Shown here piece after piece: positions 43,600-53,332 of a stretch of DNA of 64,000 nucleotides (position 1 is its first letter; each line of letters starts with the position of its first letter). The stretch is from Chitinophagaceae bacterium (lineage in GTDB: Bacteria > Bacteroidota > Bacteroidia > Chitinophagales > Chitinophagaceae). The stretch lies in assembly GCA_947447265.1 (NCBI GenBank), contig CANFKC010000005.1:1-64000 (forward strand), given 5' to 3'. Position numbers and translations under genes: made by a program. The notes under the pieces are model-generated. The model did not search any database and was not told the DNA's origin. It saw only the letters and a program-made list of their open reading frames with translations.

Positions 43600-46500
43600 T
43601 TAACGGATAAGGGAAATATCACCTCTGAAAGTGAACTTTTCGCCAGTAGTACATTCTACTTCTATCACGTAAACGAATACATCTGGCGTAAGAATTTCAC
43701 CCTTATAGCTACCATCCCAACCCTGACCAGGGTCGTTAGATTTGCCATTGGTTCCTTCGAACACCATTTCGCCCCAACGGTTGTAGATCGCCATTTTAGT
43801 AACATTACCCAATCCTTGTCCGCTTACAAAGAAACGATCATTCACACCATCGCCATTAGGAGTGAAGGTATTTGGTATGAACACCTGGCTTCCTTCGCAC
43901 AGTATTCTGATAGTTACTGTTGCACTTGAAGAACAACCTTCGATAGTTGATGCAACTACAGAATAAGTTGTAGTAGCTGTTGGTGTCGCAATTGGTCTTG
44001 GGCAATCGAAACAACTTAATGTTGAATCAGCAGGCGTCCAGGTAAAGTTAGTCAGGAACGAATGGTTTGCCGTATCGCCATAATTAGCATACAATTGGTA
44101 AGTACTACCCGCTATTATGGTACCACCCGGAGGCACTGCCAGATCAGGAATCTGAACCACCCTTACAAATGTTGTAAGCGTATCGTCAAAGCACTCATTT
44201 TCATGAATATATACGGTATAGATCTGGTTAGCGATTGGCCTTACATGCACGCTGTATGATGTAGGATTGTCAATGAACGGACCTTTCCATAAATATGATT
44301 CACCACCTTTCGCCAGTAAGTGCGCTGCGTCGCCGCGGCAGATACTGGTATCGTGGTAAATAGCTGTTGCCACAGAATCATAAACAACAACAGGTATTAC
44401 AATAGAATCTTTACAACCGAACTGGCTGATACCCGTTACAGAGTAGATGATGTTACTTGCAGGTGTCAACTTAGGATTAGCGCAAGAATCGCAAGACAAA
44501 CCTATCCTTGGATGCCAGATATAGTTAGCTGCACCGGTAAGTGTTACGTCGGTACCACCGCCATCTCTATTACAAACATGAACCGGATCTGGCGAAACAT
44601 GTATGATAGGTGCTGGATTAACTGTAACCCTGAACGTAGTAGAATCAGAACAACCGGCACCATCAGTAGCACTTACAGTAAAGGTCTTAGTAGAAGTGAT
44701 ACAAACAACGTTGGTATCACAAACTGCGCAAGAAGTACCTATGCCCCTCCAGATATAAGATGCACCTGATAAACCTGAAGCTATCAGCGTATCGCAGCTG
44801 CCGATACACATACTGTCGCGACCGCGAATACTAAGGTGTATTGGAGGATTAACGGTAACTGTAATTAAAGCAGTATCAACACAACCAAATATGGTAGAAC
44901 CTGTAGCCATATAGGTAGTGGTTGTAGTAGGGCTCACACTTGGTGCAACCCTTGCTGTATCCGTACCACCAAAAGCAAGACCGGTTGATGGTGTCCATGT
45001 GTAAGAATCTGCACCAGAAGCTACCAGCGTAGTTGATGCGCCATAACAAATAAGGCCACCACCACTGATAGATATTACCGGAGTTTCGTGTATACGGATA
45101 GAATCAGTAAAGTTGGTGATGTTCACTACGCAAGTACCACTCTGAATGGTTAATGTAGGTGGACAATATACGCCAGCTGTAGGGAATACAAATGTAGTAT
45201 CGCCTGTAGTACTGAATGAACCGAATGGACACATATTCCAGATGTAGTTAGAAGAAATACCTACACCAGTATTAGTGAAACGGAAACGAATGCTATCAGG
45301 AGCACAACCACTGGTATCGCTTAAAGAGATAAAGCCAGTAGGGCCGCCAATGAAGTAAGTGTAGTTAACAGAATCAACGCAACCCCTAGGCGAAGTAGCG
45401 ATCATGGTTACTGTATAAGTACCTGTAGATGGTAAATTAGTGTTCAACAACGGACCAGAGAACGTTGATGAACCACCGCCTGGTATATTTATACGCCATG
45501 TGTAAGTATAAGACGGTGTATCGCCATAACGAACCACATGCAATGGAGGACAACTAACAGAATCGGCATCACCGAAATTGCTTGATGTAGCTGTAATTGC
45601 TGCTGTTGTTATATAAGCTGTTCTCACAAAAGTATCCGCGCAACCCGCAGGGTATCCACCGGTACCATCGGAATAAATTGCACATTTTACCGTATAGGAA
45701 CTATAACCTGTGTAAGAGTGACAAGTATCTTGTGCTGTTGCACTAGGAATAGACCAAGCACTTGAACCAGTACCAGCATCACCAAAGTTCCATGAATAAG
45801 TGCAATGCGTATTGGTATCGTGGAAGCAGATTGGCAAGTACGGACAAACTGTGGTTGCAGAATCAGATGACGTAAAGTATGCGTATGGTTTAACTGTATA
45901 AACAGTTATTGTGCGCTGAAGACCGCAATGGTGAGGACTGCTATCTGAATCATTCAAAGTTATTACGTGAGTACCACGTGTACCCCATGAACGTGTCGGG
46001 TTAGCCGAAGAACCACCAAAGGAAGTGGTACCATCCATCCAACGACGTGAAGTAATAGTGTATGGAGCAGTCGCTGTAATGTTGTCATGGAATGTAAACA
46101 GGTCGCCTACACATAATGTGTCATTCGGTGTTACCGAAACAGTACCTGACAGACCAACAACTTTAATATTAATAAACCTTGTTGTGTCGCGGCAGCTAGA
46201 GCTATTCACCAATATAATACGTGCAGGATAAGTGCCCGTGTTATTGTAAGTATGAGCATCTGTGTTGACAGTTGTATGCGTTGATGTACCTGATGGATCG
46301 TTATAGAACCATTCATAATCCTGGTATGGTGTACCATCCGGCTGCAGTGGTCCGGTAAATGCTACTGTTTCACCAGCGCAAATAACCGAATCAGAAGCGG
46401 TAAAGGTTAATACCGGGTTACCTATGAAGAAGCTGTCAATTGTAGTCACTACCGAACAAGTATCCGGAATACCTGCAACTATATGCGGTACGCCATATTC

Positions 46501-48732
46501 CTTGACCCTTACTGTATGCCAGCCCGGGGTAAACCTGCCACTGTACCTGTACTCACCTGTAGCAGCTGTAGTAGCTGTAGCACCAGTAGTTATTGCACGC
46601 AATGCACCATCTATGTACCAGTAATTGATAGAATCATTACCTGCACTTGTAGTCGTATGCGTTCCGGAAAGTGTAAAGGTTACAGAGTCTCTTGTCTGGC
46701 AATTATACACCGGAGTTATACGACCTATACGAGGTCCAAATACCATCACTGTATCTTTTACTGTATCAGTACAGCCATTAAAAGACATAATTAAACTCCA
46801 AGGGTAACGTCCAGGCGGCGTCGTGGTAACATTTTCATATCTAAAAGAAGTAGTATCTCCCGTTGGATATCCTGCAAATACAGATCCTCCACCACCATCA
46901 GTGCCTACAAAATGCCACTCATAAAAGGTACAGTTGGTACAATGTGCCGTAAACTCAATTGTTGTACTAGGACAAACAGAATCGTTAGGAGAAACAGTCA
47001 ATGCGAAGTTAGGGTGAGCAGCACCAATCTTAACCCAGGTAGTATCGGTATAAGCGCAACCACCAAGATATGCAGGTAAGTGGCCATAGAATACCATTGG
47101 GAACCTACCGGCAACCATATAAGTATGAGCAGAATCTGCACAAGCAGCACCGCGACATGGTGCTGTAGTATCACCAAAAGTTACAGAATCTATTGTATAT
47201 ACCGAACCCGCGATAGTTGGGGTAACGTCGATACGGAAACGCACGGTTAAACCGACACAACCAGAATCAGCACTTGTAGTAATGCTCCTTGTTGGGGCAC
47301 CAATGTAGATATAGTTATTTTGCCTGGCAGTGTCAGTACAACCATGTACGTCCGTGATTACTAAACGTGGAGAGTAAGTACCAGCAGCTGTATAGGTATA
47401 AACCGGGTTTGCACCGGCTGCACCTGTACCAGTGAAGGTTGCAGTTGTTGCAGAAGAAAATGCCCAGGCATAAGTGATACCTGAAGAAGGTGAAGCTGTT
47501 GCATGGAAATGTTCAACCAAATTCGGAGCACATTTATATAATGTATCTGCACTCATGGCTGTAATAACTGGCTTGCACCTCACAAAAATGCGCCTAGATG
47601 AGGTAGCGGTGCAACCAAATGCATCAGTTACAGTAGTTACAACTAGAAAGCTACCACATGGATATGCGAAAGATGAGTCAAAAGTAAATGCAGCAGGAGA
47701 ACCGCCAACATCTGCAACAGAAATGGTATCGTGATAATACAAATGATAGTCATAACTAACAGCTGTTCCTCCGGTAACTGAATCACTGAACTGGATTGTA
47801 GTTCCCTGGCAAATGGTATCTCTGCCTGGGGCATCGATGCGAAGTATTACTCCCAAATTACCGATATAAAGGTCAGAATCATGAACAATGCGTGTACGGC
47901 AACCTGCAGCGCTTATAGCATACAATGTATCGCTATAATAACGGCCGGCAGTTGTATAGGTATGAGAAACTATTGGACTGGCACCTGCGGTAATAGTACC
48001 ATCGCCAAAATGCCATTCGTAAGAAGTGGCACCTGTTGAACAAAGAGCTGTATCGGTAACTGTTACAGGTGCGTCACATGCCCTGTGAATATCGCTGGTA
48101 AAGCATGCTGTTGCAGGTGCATCAATACAAACATAGTTTGTCTTGGTGTAGCTACCGGAACAACCGCAAGAAGGTGCAATAAATAATAAAGTAACACTGT
48201 AGCAACCTGGTACGCTATAAGTTTGCGCTGGTGGCGTATAAGCATGGCTTATGCTGCTACCTGTAGGTCCGCTGAAGATCCATGTCCATGTAGCACTTGG
48301 GCAAGTGGTATCGGCTGTAGAGGTATTTATATAGTTAATGGTATGCGGGCCGCATATGAGTCCCGTATCCGCACCCGGAGAAGTTGAGCTAAAGCTAATG
48401 GTCGGACCAGCTGTAATTACCACGTAGCCGCTACGTTCAGCGGAATCAATCGTTCCTCCGCAGTTGGCAAGAACCTTCACAGTCCATGGACCTACCTCGT
48501 TGAAAGTGAAACCTGAAGTGGATTGTTCATACCTGACACCGGAAGGTGAAATGAATACGTAAGTGTATGTTACCCCGCCTGAACACCCCGTTACGGTTGG
48601 TGTAAAATAAGCAAATAAGCTATCACAGCCACGCAGTGATGGGCCTCCGGTAAAAGAGACAGTGAGCGCTTTAGAGAGAAGAGGGGTACATAAGAGGGCA
48701 AATAGAATAAAAAACCGTAAAATTCGCTTCAT
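43600..48732 (-). CDS. Giant PKD-repeat adhesin with CHU_C (T9SS type B) domain, SprB-like
   Basis: A 1710-residue surface protein: signal peptide (MKRILRFFILFALLCTPLLSKA), then over fifteen PKD/Ig-like repeats of about 80-90 residues, each with paired Cys and phrases such as YEWHFGDGTITAGASPIVSHTYTTAG cut into GDG/HTY motifs. The last 95 residues (VFIPNTFTPNGDGVNDRF ... YNRWGEMVFEG ... WDGSYKG) are a gliding motility-associated C-terminal domain (CHU_C), the type B signal. Likely exposed on the outer membrane for adhesion or gliding. Its partner SprF-like gene follows 55 nt later. Confidence 0.92.
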   Translation of the reverse strand: MKRILRFFILFALLCTPLLSKALTVSFTGGPSLRGCDSLFAYFTPTVTGCSGGVTYTYVFISPSGVRYEQSTSGFTFNEVGPWTVKVLANCGGTIDSAERSGYVVITAGPTISFSSTSPGADTGLICGPHTINYINTSTADTTCPSATWTWIFSGPTGSSISHAYTPPAQTYSVPGCYSVTLLFIAPSCGCSGSYTKTNYVCIDAPATACFTSDIHRACDAPVTVTDTALCSTGATSYEWHFGDGTITAGASPIVSHTYTTAGRYYSDTLYAISAAGCRTRIVHDSDLYIGNLGVILRIDAPGRDTICQGTTIQFSDSVTGGTAVSYDYHLYYHDTISVADVGGSPAAFTFDSSFAYPCGSFLVVTTVTDAFGCTATSSRRIFVRCKPVITAMSADTLYKCAPNLVEHFHATASPSSGITYAWAFSSATTATFTGTGAAGANPVYTYTAAGTYSPRLVITDVHGCTDTARQNNYIYIGAPTRSITTSADSGCVGLTVRFRIDVTPTIAGSVYTIDSVTFGDTTAPCRGAACADSAHTYMVAGRFPMVFYGHLPAYLGGCAYTDTTWVKIGAAHPNFALTVSPNDSVCPSTTIEFTAHCTNCTFYEWHFVGTDGGGGSVFAGYPTGDTTSFRYENVTTTPPGRYPWSLIMSFNGCTDTVKDTVMVFGPRIGRITPVYNCQTRDSVTFTLSGTHTTTSAGNDSINYWYIDGALRAITTGATATTAATGEYRYSGRFTPGWHTVRVKEYGVPHIVAGIPDTCSVVTTIDSFFIGNPVLTFTASDSVICAGETVAFTGPLQPDGTPYQDYEWFYNDPSGTSTHTTVNTDAHTYNNTGTYPARIILVNSSSCRDTTRFINIKVVGLSGTVSVTPNDTLCVGDLFTFHDNITATAPYTITSRRWMDGTTSFGGSSANPTRSWGTRGTHVITLNDSDSSPHHCGLQRTITVYTVKPYAYFTSSDSATTVCPYLPICFHDTNTHCTYSWNFGDAGTGSSAWSIPSATAQDTCHSYTGYSSYTVKCAIYSDGTGGYPAGCADTFVRTAYITTAAITATSSNFGDADSVSCPPLHVVRYGDTPSYTYTWRINIPGGGSSTFSGPLLNTNLPSTGTYTVTMIATSPRGCVDSVNYTYFIGGPTGFISLSDTSGCAPDSIRFRFTNTGVGISSNYIWNMCPFGSFSTTGDTTFVFPTAGVYCPPTLTIQSGTCVVNITNFTDSIRIHETPVISISGGGLICYGASTTLVASGADSYTWTPSTGLAFGGTDTARVAPSVSPTTTTTYMATGSTIFGCVDTALITVTVNPPIHLSIRGRDSMCIGSCDTLIASGLSGASYIWRGIGTSCAVCDTNVVCITSTKTFTVSATDGAGCSDSTTFRVTVNPAPIIHVSPDPVHVCNRDGGGTDVTLTGAANYIWHPRIGLSCDSCANPKLTPASNIIYSVTGISQFGCKDSIVIPVVVYDSVATAIYHDTSICRGDAAHLLAKGGESYLWKGPFIDNPTSYSVHVRPIANQIYTVYIHENECFDDTLTTFVRVVQIPDLAVPPGGTIIAGSTYQLYANYGDTANHSFLTNFTWTPADSTLSCFDCPRPIATPTATTTYSVVASTIEGCSSSATVTIRILCEGSQVFIPNTFTPNGDGVNDRFFVSGQGLGNVTKMAIYNRWGEMVFEGTNGKSNDPGQGWDGSYKGEILTPDVFVYVIEVECTTGEKFTFRGDISLIR

Positions 48733-49136
48733 AATCGGGTGGTTTTAACAAAATCGTTTAATTCCTGACAAAGAAAATTATCCCAAATATAGTATTAGGG
48801 ACGTAAACATAATTAAAGTTAGGCTATTTGGGTAATAAAAGGCTAAAAAAAATGAGATTATTTTTCCGATTCGGCAGCATATAAATGACAATTTGAATTT
48901 GTTGTGACAAAAAGCCCTAACAAATAGAAATATAGCAATATACATCGCCCTTGTTTACAAATTATTTACTCACAGGTTTTCCACATAGCGGTTTAAAATG
49001 GCACAAAATTTGGAGCTAGTTCCCGTGGCATGCCACAACGCAGCATTTTGCGTTGCGCTAGTGAGGTTTTGTTTTAAATCGCGGTGGGTGGTGGGGCAAA
49101 ATATGGTGGATTGTTTTTGGTTTGTGGGGGTGCTGT

Positions 49137-49175
49137 CCTAAAAACGTGGTGACGCAAAATATTGCGTCTCTACAA
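49137..49175. repeat. REP-like palindromic repeat, copy 1
   Basis: A 39-nt sequence starting CCTAAAAACGT with an inner imperfect palindrome GTGGTGACGCAA-AATA-TTGCGTCTCTAC (49146-49173). It matches copy 2 at 49209 except for about four substitutions. Confidence 0.7.
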
Positions 49176-49208
49176 TTGGCTTATTGCTGTTTTAGACACT
49201 CAGTAGTG

Positions 49209-49247
49209 CCTAAAAACGTAGAGGCGCAAAATATTGCGCCTCTACAA
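49209..49247. repeat. REP-like palindromic repeat, copy 2
   Basis: Same 39-nt element as at 49137; here the palindrome is perfect (12-bp arms GTAGAGGCGCAA and TTGCGCCTCTAC, 4-nt centre, 49218-49245). It lies 30 nt downstream of the transketolase subunit stop and could double as its terminator. Confidence 0.75.
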
Positions 49248-49274
49248 ATAGAATTATAATATTGATCGGGGTAA

Positions 49275-50231
49275 TTACTTTCTGCTGATGGCTTTCTCTG
49301 CCGCTGCTGCAATGTTTTCTTTGGTAAGGCCGTACTTAGTAAGTAACTGCATTGGGGTACCGCTTTCGCCAAAAGTATCCATTACTGCCACATACTCATG
49401 AGGTACCGGGCAATGACGTGCAGCTACATTGGCTACGCTATCGCCCAGGCCACCATTTACCTGGTGCTCTTCGGCAGTAACAACACAGCCTGTTTTGCTA
49501 AGCGACTTAATTATAGCCGCTTCATCAAGAGGCTTTATAGTGTGCATATTGATCACCTCTGCAGAAATGCCTTTTTCAGCCAGCATTCTTGCCGCTTCAA
49601 CAGCCAGCCAAACCAGGTGACCACAGGCTATGATACTTACATCAGTGCCTTCAGCCAGCATTTGTGCTTTACCCAGTTCGAACTTCTGGTCTTCAGCCGT
49701 GAAATTTGGCCATTTTGGCCTGCCAAACCTCAAATATACCGGGCCTTCGTATTCTGCGATAGCAATTGTAGCAGCCTTGGTCTGGTTAAAGTCGCAAGGC
49801 ACAACTACAGCCATGCCCGGCAACATTTTCATCATGCCAATATCTTCCAGCACCTGGTGGGTGGCGCCATCTTCACCCAGAGTAAGGCCTGCATGACTGG
49901 CGCATATTTTTACATTTTTGCCACTATACGCCACTGATTGACGGATCTGGTCATAAACCCTTGACGTAGAGAAGTTTGCGAAGGTAGTAGTATAGGGTAT
50001 TTTGCCGCCAATAGTAAGGCCTGCTGCTACACCTATCATGTTCGCTTCGGCTATGCCGCACTGTACAAAACGTTCAGGAAATTCCTTCATAAAAGCGTTC
50101 AGCTTCAGCGAACCCGCAAGGTCGGCCGTTAGTGCAACAACATTAGGGTTGCGGCGACCCGCTTCCAGAATGCCTTCGCCGAAACCACCGCGGGTTTCCT
50201 TCTCATTGAGTATCTTAATATCCTGCAACAT
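49275..50231 (-). CDS. Transketolase, C-terminal subunit
   Basis: Start 50231 (MLQDIKILNEKETRGGFGEG) gives 318 residues, the normal size for the separate C-terminal half of a split transketolase. It contains the pyrimidine-binding domain (ALTADLAGSLKL, RFVQCGIAEANMIGVAAGL with the catalytic Glu, TFANFSTSRVYDQIRQ, GLTLGEDGATHQ) and the C-terminal domain (VYLRFGRP, EEHQVNGGLGDSV). With the N-terminal ThDP-diphosphate-binding subunit it moves two-carbon ketol units in the pentose phosphate pathway. That partner is not adjacent here, which is unusual. The longer frame from 50456 includes the repeat region and is rejected. Confidence 0.93.
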   Translation of the reverse strand: MLQDIKILNEKETRGGFGEGILEAGRRNPNVVALTADLAGSLKLNAFMKEFPERFVQCGIAEANMIGVAAGLTIGGKIPYTTTFANFSTSRVYDQIRQSVAYSGKNVKICASHAGLTLGEDGATHQVLEDIGMMKMLPGMAVVVPCDFNQTKAATIAIAEYEGPVYLRFGRPKWPNFTAEDQKFELGKAQMLAEGTDVSIIACGHLVWLAVEAARMLAEKGISAEVINMHTIKPLDEAAIIKSLSKTGCVVTAEEHQVNGGLGDSVANVAARHCPVPHEYVAVMDTFGESGTPMQLLTKYGLTKENIAAAAEKAISRK

Positions 50232-50372
50232 GCTATAAAAAGTAAAAAGTAAATGTAAAAAGTAAAAATGACCGTTTAACGGATATTTCCTGCAAAAGTA
50301 ATTAAAGTGCCGGAAGTTGGAAGGGTAAATTATGGAAAGGTGGCGGCCAGTAAATAAGGCCTCCTTGCTATT

Positions 50373-50403
50373 CTCGCATAGAGTATGGAGATCAATGTCT
50401 GCG
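50373..50403. repeat. 31-nt imperfect direct repeat, copy 1
   Basis: CTC-CATAGAG-A-GGAGATCA-ATGTCTGCG type unit repeated at 50434-50464 with three or four differences; the last 17 nt are identical. It resembles the dispersed intergenic repeats of Bacteroidota genomes. Confidence 0.65.
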
Positions 50404-50433
50404 TCGAATCTGGTTGGCCTCATCCCCACCCTT

Positions 50434-50464
50434 CTCCCATAGAGAAGGGAGATCAATGTCTGCG
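50434..50464. repeat. 31-nt imperfect direct repeat, copy 2
   Basis: Second copy of the unit at 50373. It includes the right arm of a CCCTTCTC/GAGAAGGG hairpin (50429-50450). Confidence 0.65.
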
Positions 50465-50536
50465 CTGTGGCGCAGGGTTTTTAAAAATTACTATGTTCAT
50501 GCCATTGTCTGATAAACTCTTCCATGCATGCCTCCC

Positions 50537-50875
50537 CTACTTCGTAAGCGCGTATCCCCATTCTTTTAGCCAGGTGATTACCTTGATTTTGTAATCGCCC
50601 TGAATAATTATGTAGCCGTCTTTTATGCTGCCACCGGCGCCGCATTTTGTTTTGAGTTGCTTGCCGAGCGCTTCCATATCATCTGCTGTTCCGGTAAACC
50701 CATCTACAAGTGTTACCACTTTGCCGGCGCGCTGCTTCGTATCGAGCGTCACTTTTAGCTTTTGTTTATCCTTGGGCAACGTCTCCTGCGGCTCTTCTTC
50801 AGGAAAGCTGTTGAAAAATTCTTTATTCGTAGAATATGCCAAACCGTCGGGGCGCGCCATGTTCTTTTTAGACAT
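50537..50875 (-). CDS. SUI1/eIF1-family translation factor (YciH-like)
   Basis: A 112-residue protein with a disordered N-terminus and a C-terminal SUI1 domain: KQRAGKVVTLVDGF, LGKQLKTKCGAGGSIKDG and IIIQGDYKIKVITWLKEWG. Bacterial SUI1 proteins (YciH) bind the 30S subunit and can restrict initiation from non-canonical sites. Full-length for the family. The M1 aminopeptidase gene ends 36 nt upstream on the same strand. Confidence 0.93.
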   Translation of the reverse strand: MSKKNMARPDGLAYSTNKEFFNSFPEEEPQETLPKDKQKLKVTLDTKQRAGKVVTLVDGFTGTADDMEALGKQLKTKCGAGGSIKDGYIIIQGDYKIKVITWLKEWGYALTK

Positions 50876-50910
50876 GATTATAGATTTCAGTATTCGAAAA
50901 TAAGGGAACC

Positions 50911-52884
50911 TTAGTTCCCTTTAACCAGTTTATACGTTGCAACATCGCTGCCGCTTACTACTTTTAAAACATAAACTCCTGGCACCAGCTTATCGGCAGT
51001 AACCCTGAGTGTTGCTGTTGTTGTTTTTTGTTCATAAACTACCCTACCACTTATGTCCGCCAGTGTAACTAAAGCATCTTCAGGTAAACCATCAACTGTC
51101 CAATAACTGCTGGTAGGGTTAGGGCTGATGCTTAGCTTGAGTTTTGATACCTGGCCTACATTCAGCGCAGTATCTTTCACCATGGAGTGTAATTCGTACA
51201 GCAGCCAATAATTGGGGTCTATCACCATTGAAAGCATCGGCCTGGCCCATGTTATGCGGTAAAGCTGACTATTCTGATTATTGTATATGTTGATAACGGT
51301 ATCGCCGGAAGCCGAATGTAATTTTATTTCCATCGGTGTTTTAAACAGCGATATCGATGACGGCATAGAAGTACTCTGGTCAAGCTGAATATAAACATCA
51401 CTGCCGAACTGGTTCCATTTTACATCATAAATCGGGTAACCTTCCTTGTAAGCCCATTGGTTAAAAAACGTATCGATATTCATGCTGCCGGCAGTTGCGC
51501 CTACCAGCGATTGTGTAACCGCCTTAAAATCAGCGATAGTACCCGTGCTATCGTGCAACTGCGATTGATAATCTCTGAACGTATGGAAAAAAGTGCTGTC
51601 GTTACCAATCACAAACCGCAGCATGTGCAGCAGGCAAGCGCCTTTATCGTAAGAAAGGCGGGAATCGAATATGCGGTTTTCCATGGTAGTATCATCAACA
51701 TATACTGCACCGCCAGGTAAACTTTTTACATTGTCCTGCCTGTCGCGCATATCGCGCAGCGCAGCGGTATGGTTGTTAAAGCGGTCAATAAACAGGTATT
51801 CGGAATAGCTGGCAAAGCCCTCATTATTGAAAATATCCTGCCAGGTAGCGCAGGTAACATGGTCACCAAACCATTGGTGGCCTAGCTCATGTGCCACTAT
51901 CGGACTGCTGAAAAAGCCCATGGTAGTCATGGTCTGGTGTTCCATGCCACCGCCAAGGGGAGCCATGGCATGGCCATATTTCTCTTTCCAGAAAGGATAC
52001 CGGCCAAATAAATTGCTGAAAAAATCAACCATCATTCCGGTAGAATCGATCACATTCCTGAAATAAGGTAATGTAGCGCTGTTGTTATAAATATAGTTTT
52101 GTAACAGCATAGAATCAGTGCCACCGCTAAAATGCATATACGTGGAATAGTCAATGTAATTACCTACGGCAAGCGAAATAAGGTAGTAATCTATTGGTTT
52201 CCTTTCCTTCCATTCGTAACGTAAATGGTTGCTGTCTATAGTAGTTATGGCCATCAATTTGCCATTACTGCCTGCCTTTAAGGTATCAGGAACGGTAAGC
52301 CAGATATCAGCAGAGTCAATTTTATCTTTAAGCGCCTGTTTGCATGGCCACCACTCATACGCCTTGTACGATTCGCTTAGTGTAAAAGTTACCCTGTTAC
52401 CCCAACTTGGCGAGGCTATACAGTTCAGGCCGGTTGGGTCAGAGCTGATGGTGCCCGAAACCGGCGAGCCGTTATAGAATACCTGCACCGTAAACATAGT
52501 GTCGTGAGGTAGCGCTGTGGGCAGCGATACTGTACGTATGGCAGCGGAAGAAGTTACAGAACGATTGACGCCATTTACCAAAACGGAATCAATGGTAAGC
52601 ACAGGGTTCAGTTCAAAAACATAGGCGCTTAATGATGTTGCAGTTACCTTGGCATTAGTGGTTACGTCGCCGCTGATGTGGGTTGATGTATTAGATACCG
52701 CAAGATTCAGCTTTACGTACTTAACATCATAATCTTCTTCAGCCGGGCTGGCAGTGGTGGTGCGCGCTGCCGTATGCCGTTTGGCTGCGCCGCATTTCAC
52801 TTTAGGTAAAAATTCCTGCGCCTGCGCAGTAAAACCGGCCATTAGGGTTATAGCTGCTAAAAAGCATGTAGATAATCTGCTCAT
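50911..52884 (-). CDS. Secreted M1-family aminopeptidase with T9SS sorting domain
   Basis: A 657-residue secreted zinc aminopeptidase. It has a signal peptide (cleaved after AQA, 22), the M1 N-terminal beta-saddle, a GGMEH exopeptidase motif (312-316, in place of GAMEN), and HELGH (332-336) with Glu355 18 residues on, giving zinc ligands His332, His336 and Glu355. The ERAP1-like C-terminal helical domain is absent. The last 80 residues (SISPNPTSSYWTVDGL ... LVPGVYVLKVVSG) are a type A sorting domain. It should trim N-terminal residues from peptides outside the cell, complementing the M14 carboxypeptidase at 23774. Confidence 0.93.
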   Translation of the reverse strand: MSRLSTCFLAAITLMAGFTAQAQEFLPKVKCGAAKRHTAARTTTASPAEEDYDVKYVKLNLAVSNTSTHISGDVTTNAKVTATSLSAYVFELNPVLTIDSVLVNGVNRSVTSSAAIRTVSLPTALPHDTMFTVQVFYNGSPVSGTISSDPTGLNCIASPSWGNRVTFTLSESYKAYEWWPCKQALKDKIDSADIWLTVPDTLKAGSNGKLMAITTIDSNHLRYEWKERKPIDYYLISLAVGNYIDYSTYMHFSGGTDSMLLQNYIYNNSATLPYFRNVIDSTGMMVDFFSNLFGRYPFWKEKYGHAMAPLGGGMEHQTMTTMGFFSSPIVAHELGHQWFGDHVTCATWQDIFNNEGFASYSEYLFIDRFNNHTAALRDMRDRQDNVKSLPGGAVYVDDTTMENRIFDSRLSYDKGACLLHMLRFVIGNDSTFFHTFRDYQSQLHDSTGTIADFKAVTQSLVGATAGSMNIDTFFNQWAYKEGYPIYDVKWNQFGSDVYIQLDQSTSMPSSISLFKTPMEIKLHSASGDTVINIYNNQNSQLYRITWARPMLSMVIDPNYWLLYELHSMVKDTALNVGQVSKLKLSISPNPTSSYWTVDGLPEDALVTLADISGRVVYEQKTTTATLRVTADKLVPGVYVLKVVSGSDVATYKLVKGN

Positions 52885-53041
52885 TAAACGAATTTAGGCT
52901 TTAAAGCTAAGGAACATTGTTTTAACGATTTCCTAATTTGTTGTGAAACGACTAATACATGCCCTGCCGGGTATGCGGGGAAAACAATTAATTTTTTTGT
53001 TCAACCCGGCATTTTACTTATTTTTATCATGCAAATAATTC

Positions 53042-53281
53042 ATGAAAGGAAAAGTAAGGAGATACGTAGCTTTCTGGGGTAAATCACTGCTGTGGTCGGC
53101 CCTGCTTTATATTGCACTTATGTTATTGCTGAATTGGGAAGATATTACCTCGGCTCCCCGGCAAAGCCCTGCTATAACCATTAGTGCCGATTCTACCACA
53201 ACGAATAACATCAGCAATAACGCCCCATCCTTTTTGTCGCTATTGGCGGCTATTTACTGCAATATTGGCAGTAAAATATGA
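53042..53281 (+). CDS. Small single-pass membrane protein, hypothetical
   Basis: A 79-residue frame with a basic start (MKGKVRRYVAFWGKS), one strong membrane helix (LLWSALLYIALMLLLNW) and a Ser/Asn/Thr-rich tail. The codon pattern at the N-terminus looks coding; the tail may not be. It precedes the pirin gene by 51 nt. No family recognised. Confidence 0.45.
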   Translation: MKGKVRRYVAFWGKSLLWSALLYIALMLLLNWEDITSAPRQSPAITISADSTTTNNISNNAPSFLSLLAAIYCNIGSKI

Positions 53282-53332
53282 TGGCACACGAATTGAATGC
53301 ATGTATGTACATTCATTTTTCAACAAAAGTAT

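Larger units (their letters stand above)
48733..49274. other. Intergenic region, 542 bp, with palindromic repeats
   Basis: Contains the upstream region of the adhesin gene, a 12-bp palindrome GTGGCATGCCAC (49025-49036), a hairpin CAACGCA/TGCGTTG (49036-49055) and two copies of a 39-bp direct repeat holding a REP-like palindrome. No ORF or RNA gene was recognised. Confidence 0.6.
50232..50536. other. Intergenic region, 305 bp, with imperfect direct repeat
   Basis: Holds a run of AAAAGTAAA units (50235-50270) and two 31-nt imperfect direct repeats (50373-50403 and 50434-50464). The second copy overlaps a CCCTTCTC/GAGAAGGG hairpin. No gene seen. Confidence 0.6.

Noticed and set aside
43483-43929. 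148-codon plus-strand ORF over the PorP/adhesin junction
   Set aside because: It runs antisense to the CHU_C domain and the PorP signal peptide, both strongly supported.
50232-50456. N-terminal extension of the transketolase subunit
   Set aside because: The extension translates the direct-repeat region and has no transketolase similarity; ATG 50231 fits the subunit's normal start.
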